Assembly: GCA_964517495.1 (NCBI GenBank) | Contig: CAZFER010000080.1 | Span: 1 to 27,634 of the forward strand | DNA length: 27,634 bases | Reading direction: 5' to 3' | Source of the DNA: CAZFER01 sp964517495 | Lineage (GTDB): Bacteria > Hinthialibacterota > Hinthialibacteria > Hinthialibacterales > Hinthialibacteraceae | Shown: positions 23,661 to 27,634 of the stretch, one piece after another | How the letters are laid out: each line of letters opens with the position of its first letter | How positions within the stretch are numbered: the stretch's first letter is position 1 | Made by a program: the position numbers and the translations under genes | Notes under the pieces: model-generated | The model's database searches: none | Told to the model about the DNA's origin: nothing | What the model saw: only the letters and a program-made list of their open reading frames with translations

Positions 23661-23689
23661 TTGTAATTCTATTAGAGTTATCGTATAAT
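23661..23689 (+). promoter_or_regulatory. sigma70-type promoter for the YfiR-kinase operon
   Basis: TTGTAA (23661-23666) and a perfect TATAAT (23684-23689) are separated by exactly 17 bp. The implied start near 23696 gives an untranslated leader of about 230 nt. It is the best promoter-like sequence in the window. Confidence 0.55.
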
Positions 23690-23926
23690 TAGAAAAAACG
23701 TGAGTTAAAAATGGAAGATTGTTTCGAATTTTAAAAAGAAAGGTTAAATTTTATATTAATTATTTGTGAATGTTGAGCGGATTCATGATAGTGTTCAAGT
23801 GTTTTAGTTTTTTTATTTTCAGACGCTAAAAAAAACATCACTTCAGCTATTAAATATAACACCTAAGGGTTGAAATTTATAAATGAATGAGTTAATCTGT
23901 CTTAAAATGGCTTGAATGAAAATTAA

Positions 23927-24577
23927 ATGATACGTTTTACTGATCTATTCATCCACGGAATTAGAATAAATCACTCCAAATGGTCTACATTATGGGTAAG
24001 GCAGTTTAGCTATTCAGCTATCTGTGTGTTCAGTCTTTTTATCTTGTCCATATGTATTCCTACCAACCAAGCAAACACGCAACCATTACTCAAAGAAGAA
24101 TTTAAAGAGTATAGAGCAAAAGCTTTCTTTTTGCGTAAATTATTCTATTTCATCGAATGGCCTGAAGAAAACAAAGATAAAAATGATGAGACTTTTATCA
24201 TTGCCGTTTTAGGAGAAAACCCATTTTCACTGGAAGATGAAAATAAGAAAAACATAAGAGTTAAAGGCCGACAGATCATTTTCAAACACTTTGATGAATT
24301 AAAGGATTTAACCCCTTGCCATATATTATTCATTGATAATTCGGAGGAAATGAATTGGGATAAAATTTACGAGTACACAAAAGATTGGAAAACATTAACA
24401 GTTGCGGATTTCGATGAATTTGCCAAAAAGAAGGGAATGATCCATCTCCTGGCGCAGGAAAAGAAAATTCACTTCAAAATAAACCTCTCAGCAGTGAAAC
24501 GTGCTAAACTAAAAGTGAGTGCTCAGTTTATTAAACTAGCCGAGACGGTTTATACGGATCAAACACAGGAGAATTAG
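23927..24577 (+). CDS. YfiR-like (DUF4154) periplasmic protein
   Basis: This 216-residue protein is exported by a signal segment FSYSAICVFSLFILSICIPT after a basic N-terminus. The YfiR/DUF4154 pattern follows: YRAKAFFLRKLFYFIEWP (about 61-78), FIIAVLGENPFSLE (88-101), GRQIIFKHFDELKDLTPCHILFIDNSEE, LTVADFDEFAKKKGMIHLL and KIHFKINLSAVKRAKLKVSAQFIKLAETV. In Pseudomonas, YfiR holds back the diguanylate cyclase YfiN through its periplasmic domain. Here the gene precedes by two bases a histidine kinase whose sensor resembles that of YfiN, so it likely regulates or senses for that kinase. Only one Cys is in the mature domain, unlike Pseudomonas YfiR with its disulfides. There is no strong SD. Confidence 0.88.
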   Translation: MIRFTDLFIHGIRINHSKWSTLWVRQFSYSAICVFSLFILSICIPTNQANTQPLLKEEFKEYRAKAFFLRKLFYFIEWPEENKDKNDETFIIAVLGENPFSLEDENKKNIRVKGRQIIFKHFDELKDLTPCHILFIDNSEEMNWDKIYEYTKDWKTLTVADFDEFAKKKGMIHLLAQEKKIHFKINLSAVKRAKLKVSAQFIKLAETVYTDQTQEN

Positions 24578-24582
24578 GGTTG
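24567..24582 (+). promoter_or_regulatory. SD that fixes the TTG start of the kinase
   Basis: AGGAG (24567-24571) lies 8 nt before the TTG at 24580-24582 and inside the last codons of the YfiR-like gene. The following frame (MNSFFRDTPIKRKLNFII) leads straight into the first membrane helix, so this TTG is the likely start. Confidence 0.7.
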
Positions 24583-27522
24583 AATTCCTTCTTTCGGGAT
24601 ACGCCGATCAAGCGTAAACTGAATTTCATTATAATGCTGACCAGCATTATCGTATTGTTGCTGGCATCCTCAACGTTTTTAATTAGCGAGTTAGTAGCCT
24701 TTAATAGTTCCCATCGGGATAATATGGGCACACTGGCTAATGTGATCGGACAAAACACCACAGCCGCCATTACCCTTGGCTTTCCCAAAGATGCAAAAAC
24801 CACTTTAAATACTCTTCGTACTGTTTCAAGCGTTGAATTTGCGTGTATCTATAAACTCCACGCCATGGATCTCGAAGAAGAAGATATTAGCCTTTTTGCA
24901 TCCTATTCAAAGACACCTCCTTTACCTGATGAAAATAAGATTCCTTTACCCACCCTGCCATCTGAATTTCATGCCAGTTTAGAAAATTTAAAAGAAGGAT
25001 CGATTATTTCGGATGGATTTCTTAATCTTTGGAAACCAATCAAGTTGGAAGACAAAATTATTGGAATGATCTTCATTCGATCAGGACTGGATGATCTCTA
25101 TTCCAGAGTGTGGTGGTTTATAGGAATTGTTTTGACTGTAATTTTAATCTCTTCAAGTGTTGCATTCCTGCTCTCCTCCAAACTTCAAAAGGTTATATCC
25201 GAACCTATTTTGAATCTGGCCCATATCATGAAATTAGTCTCGGACGAAAAGAATTATCTATTAAAAGCAAAAAAACAAAGCCAGGATGAGATCGGTACGT
25301 TGATAGATGGATTTAACACCATGCTGGAACGCATTCAACAACGCAACGCTGATCTGCAACGGCACCGCGAACAGCTGGAACAGGAAGTGTCTGAACGCAC
25401 GGCAGAATTATCAAAAACCAACGAAGAATTGACTAACACCATTGAAGAATTAAAACAAGCGAAAGAAACCGCAGAAGAAGCCAATAAAGCAAAATCACAA
25501 TTTTTAGCCAACATGAGCCATGAAATTCGCACGCCATTAACTGGTTTACTTGGTTCCATGAACCTGCTTCTTAATTCTGATTTGAATGAAAAACAACAAC
25601 GTCTGATGGAAACCTTATACCAGTCCGGCAAAACCTTGATGGAAATAATAACAGATATTTTGGATTTTTCCCGGATCGAAGCGGGCCGCATCGAACTGGA
25701 AAATACCATCTTCAATATCCACCAAATTATAGAAGATACAGTGGATTTATTTGCCCAACGTGCCCATGAAAAGAACATTGAATTAGCTTGCATGATACCA
25801 ATTCATGTTCCCATCGGAGTTCGAGGCGATCCAGGGCGTTTTCGCCAAATTCTCACTAATTTAATCGGCAATGCCATCAAATTCACAGAATATGGTGATG
25901 TTATTGTTCGAGTTTCAATCATTCGAAAAACCGAACTGAACGTGCTCTTGAAAATTGAGGTCATTGACACGGGAGTGGGGATTGAATCCGATAATCTTCG
26001 CAATATATTTGACTCCTTTTCTCAAGCGGATGGTTCAACCACAAGACGTTACGGTGGAACCGGCCTGGGTCTTTCTATCGCCAAGCAATTAACGCATCTG
26101 ATGGGAGGCGAAATCGGGGTTGAAAGTGAATTAGGAGTCGGGTCAACATTTTGGTTTACCGCCAGTTTTGAAGTTTATGCTCCCATGCTAAAACCACAGA
26201 GCCATATGGGAGAAGCCATAAAACATCTGCACGCACTAATACACAGCGATAACAAACTGACACATCAGCAACTTGCCTTTTTCTTTGAGGAATGGGAAAT
26301 CGTCCATCTATGTGTAAGTACAGAACGCGAAACACTGCAATCCCTCAAAACCGCTGCCGAGGAAAACAACCCTTATCGTATGTTGATAATTGATCGCAGG
26401 TATTCTCACAATGAAACCTGGCGCTTTTTAAATGATCTTCAAAAGGAGAACCTGCTTACGGACTTATTTATTGTGTTGTTGACCCCCGTTATTCAAAATG
26501 ATGAACAAAATACTTCCGTTTTCCATGGACAAATACAACAGCTAGAAAAACCCGTCCGCCGCTCCGAAATATATGACTTTCTTTTAAGGGCTTCGGGAAA
26601 AGTTGATTCATTTCTAATGTCAAATCAACAACGAAGTAAATTCTCTTCATATAAATCCCTCTCACCTCAAAAAGCACGTATTCTCTTGGTTGAGGATAAT
26701 TCAATCAATCAAGTCGTGACGATGACCATGCTCGAAACATTGGGCTTTAAAGCTGATCTGGCGCCCAGTGGACGTCAAGCGGTCGATTTGTTTAAACAAA
26801 AATCGTTTGATCTTATATTAATGGATTGCCAGATGCCAGAAATGGATGGTTATGAAGCCACCCGATTAATCCGGGAATACGAAAAAAAGGATGAACACCA
26901 TCAGTCTCACATTCCAATCATCGCTGTAACAGCATATACCATTGAAGGTGATCGTGAAAAGTGCCTGGATGCCGGGATGGATGATTACCTTGGAAAACCA
27001 TTTGAATTGGAACAATTAAAGGAGGTTTTAGAGAAATGGCTGCCAGAAGAAGCCAAAAAACCGATTGAGAAAACAGCAGCAAGTCAAGAGATAAAACAAC
27101 CGGAATTAAAACATGAAAAAAATAACATCGTTCCTCCCCACCCCCCAAAAAAAGGGGCTGAAAACCAAAGTAAAACAACCATTGATGTGGAAACCTTAGT
27201 CAAACATCGGGCTTTGGATGCCAATGGAAAGTCTAACTTCTATAAAAGGATTATTAATTCATTTTTAATGGATACGTCTGATTTGTTAAAGGAATTGGAA
27301 CAAGCGATCGAAGAAAATAATTCAGACCAAGTCCAGCGAATCGCACACAGCCTGAAAACAAATGGTGCTCATATTGGAGCATTTTTGATGTCCAATTTAT
27401 GCCAGGAATTGGAAGTGAATGCCAAATCAAATATACTGGATAATTCCAAACATCTTTTTGATTCGATCCAATCTGAATTCACCAAAATAAAACCCGTTCT
27501 CGAAGCGGAATTAAAACCGTAA
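24580..27522 (+). CDS. tripartite hybrid histidine kinase with CHASE8-like sensor
   Basis: This 980-residue inner-membrane kinase is of the BarA layout. TM1 (about 14-36) and TM2 (177-202) flank a CHASE8-like periplasmic domain (NMGTLANVIGQNTTAAITLGFP), as in YfiN. HAMP (about 200-252) and a coiled coil (255-305) lead to HisKA with His314 in MSHEIRTPL. The ATPase domain has FRQILTNLIGNAIKF, DTGVGIE and RYGGTGLGLSIAK (about 490-503). A first receiver-like domain (about 550-670) is degenerate: LIIDRR offers Asp605 and EKPVRR the Lys, but the usual DD pocket reads SD. The second receiver (about 700-822) is intact, with ILLVEDN and Asp749 in LILMDCQMPEMDGYEA. Hpt (about 890-975) carries His923 in AHSLKTNGAHIGA. 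It likely relays phosphate to an unseen response regulator. It is coupled to the YfiR-like gene. Confidence 0.93.
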   Translation: MNSFFRDTPIKRKLNFIIMLTSIIVLLLASSTFLISELVAFNSSHRDNMGTLANVIGQNTTAAITLGFPKDAKTTLNTLRTVSSVEFACIYKLHAMDLEEEDISLFASYSKTPPLPDENKIPLPTLPSEFHASLENLKEGSIISDGFLNLWKPIKLEDKIIGMIFIRSGLDDLYSRVWWFIGIVLTVILISSSVAFLLSSKLQKVISEPILNLAHIMKLVSDEKNYLLKAKKQSQDEIGTLIDGFNTMLERIQQRNADLQRHREQLEQEVSERTAELSKTNEELTNTIEELKQAKETAEEANKAKSQFLANMSHEIRTPLTGLLGSMNLLLNSDLNEKQQRLMETLYQSGKTLMEIITDILDFSRIEAGRIELENTIFNIHQIIEDTVDLFAQRAHEKNIELACMIPIHVPIGVRGDPGRFRQILTNLIGNAIKFTEYGDVIVRVSIIRKTELNVLLKIEVIDTGVGIESDNLRNIFDSFSQADGSTTRRYGGTGLGLSIAKQLTHLMGGEIGVESELGVGSTFWFTASFEVYAPMLKPQSHMGEAIKHLHALIHSDNKLTHQQLAFFFEEWEIVHLCVSTERETLQSLKTAAEENNPYRMLIIDRRYSHNETWRFLNDLQKENLLTDLFIVLLTPVIQNDEQNTSVFHGQIQQLEKPVRRSEIYDFLLRASGKVDSFLMSNQQRSKFSSYKSLSPQKARILLVEDNSINQVVTMTMLETLGFKADLAPSGRQAVDLFKQKSFDLILMDCQMPEMDGYEATRLIREYEKKDEHHQSHIPIIAVTAYTIEGDREKCLDAGMDDYLGKPFELEQLKEVLEKWLPEEAKKPIEKTAASQEIKQPELKHEKNNIVPPHPPKKGAENQSKTTIDVETLVKHRALDANGKSNFYKRIINSFLMDTSDLLKELEQAIEENNSDQVQRIAHSLKTNGAHIGAFLMSNLCQELEVNAKSNILDNSKHLFDSIQSEFTKIKPVLEAELKP

Positions 27523-27634
27523 AGCTTACCAAACCCTTCTTTCCTCACTCAAACAACTTATCATGAAACTCAATGAGATTCACTTACGGCCTTTTGCTCA
27601 AACAACGTATTAAGATAACGGTTGCTCCTTTGAT

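Larger units (their letters stand above)
23361..23926. other. 566-bp AT-rich intergenic region with no gene
   Basis: I find no coding frame with a recognisable family here. The region holds a 22-bp dyad (23385-23406), a TGAT-N4-ATCA element (23567-23578), a good sigma70-type promoter (23661-23689) and a leader of about 230 nt before the YfiR-like gene. An in-frame ATG micro-ORF in the leader (about 23710, seven codons) has no supporting SD. I did not recognise a known riboswitch class, including the c-di-GMP type. Confidence 0.6.

Noticed and set aside
23696..23926. Possible riboswitch or attenuator in the leader of the kinase operon
   Set aside because: No known class core or paired transcription-termination hairpin could be recognised by eye, so only the long leader is reported.
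27523..27634. Short frame starting at about 27563 at the end of the window
   Set aside because: It reads only about 16 codons before a stop, with no SD or family pattern. I see nothing supportable in these last 112 bases.
1..27634. tRNA, rRNA, CRISPR arrays, insertion sequences, phage genes
   Set aside because: No cloverleaf, rRNA core, repeat-spacer pattern, transposase or terminal inverted repeat was seen on reading both strands.

Overview
The window is about 27.6 kb of chromosomal DNA from a Gram-negative bacterium of moderate GC content, probably environmental. Evidence for this is the mix of Sec signal peptides, Tat-type twin-arginine leaders, a periplasmic YfiR-like protein and a membrane hybrid histidine kinase. 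The gene set (paired Tat-exported Gfo/Idh/MocA oxidoreductases, a DUF1080/3-keto-glycoside hydrolase-type protein, a DUF4914 protein, GH36 and GH77 enzymes, GTG/TTG starts) resembles PVC-group or candidate-phylum heterotrophs such as Lentisphaerae, Hydrogenedentes, Sumerlaeota or Poribacteria. There is no rRNA or other phylogenetic marker, so the taxonomy is a guess.

Layout. Bases 1-48 are a GC-rich compound inverted repeat. 73-4364: a secreted GH36 alpha-galactosidase (-) diverges from an exported helical/DUF1080 protein (+) followed by a YjbQ-type protein. 4372-6308: proA then nadD (-), housekeeping proline and NAD synthesis. 6309-6498 is a divergent control region with a 20-bp near-palindrome. 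6499-8849: two tandem Tat-signal Gfo/Idh/MocA oxidoreductases ending at a strong hairpin terminator. 8913-9395 looks like a decayed accessory patch: a small minus-strand reading frame, a second hairpin, and a Fic N-terminal inhibitory module without its catalytic half. 9397-11624: malQ followed by a leaderless CBM9-like protein (-). 11724-12305: a DJ-1/PfpI protein (-). 12432-16497: two methyltransferase plus GT4 glycosyltransferase pairs facing each other, their last genes overlapping tail to tail by 49 bp. 16641-18521: a DUF4914 P-loop protein (-). 18782-21811: nhaA and a Kef/CPA2 antiporter. 21885-23360: a small acidic hypothetical protein and an orphan MoxR ATPase. 23361-23926 is a 566-bp AT-rich intergenic region with a good promoter and dyads. 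23927-27522: a YfiR-like protein and a tripartite hybrid histidine kinase with a CHASE8-like sensor.

How the genes may work together. The alpha-galactosidase, DUF1080 protein, Gfo/Idh/MocA pair, MalQ and CBM9-like protein point to oligosaccharide use, possibly including a 3-keto-glycoside route. The methyltransferase/glycosyltransferase cluster suggests assembly of a surface glycan. NhaA and Kef handle Na+/K+/H+ balance. The last operon seems to be a signalling unit in which a Yfi-type periplasmic regulator is joined to a phosphorelay kinase instead of the usual diguanylate cyclase; this is the most interesting mechanistic idea in the window. No mobile element, CRISPR array, tRNA or rRNA was seen.
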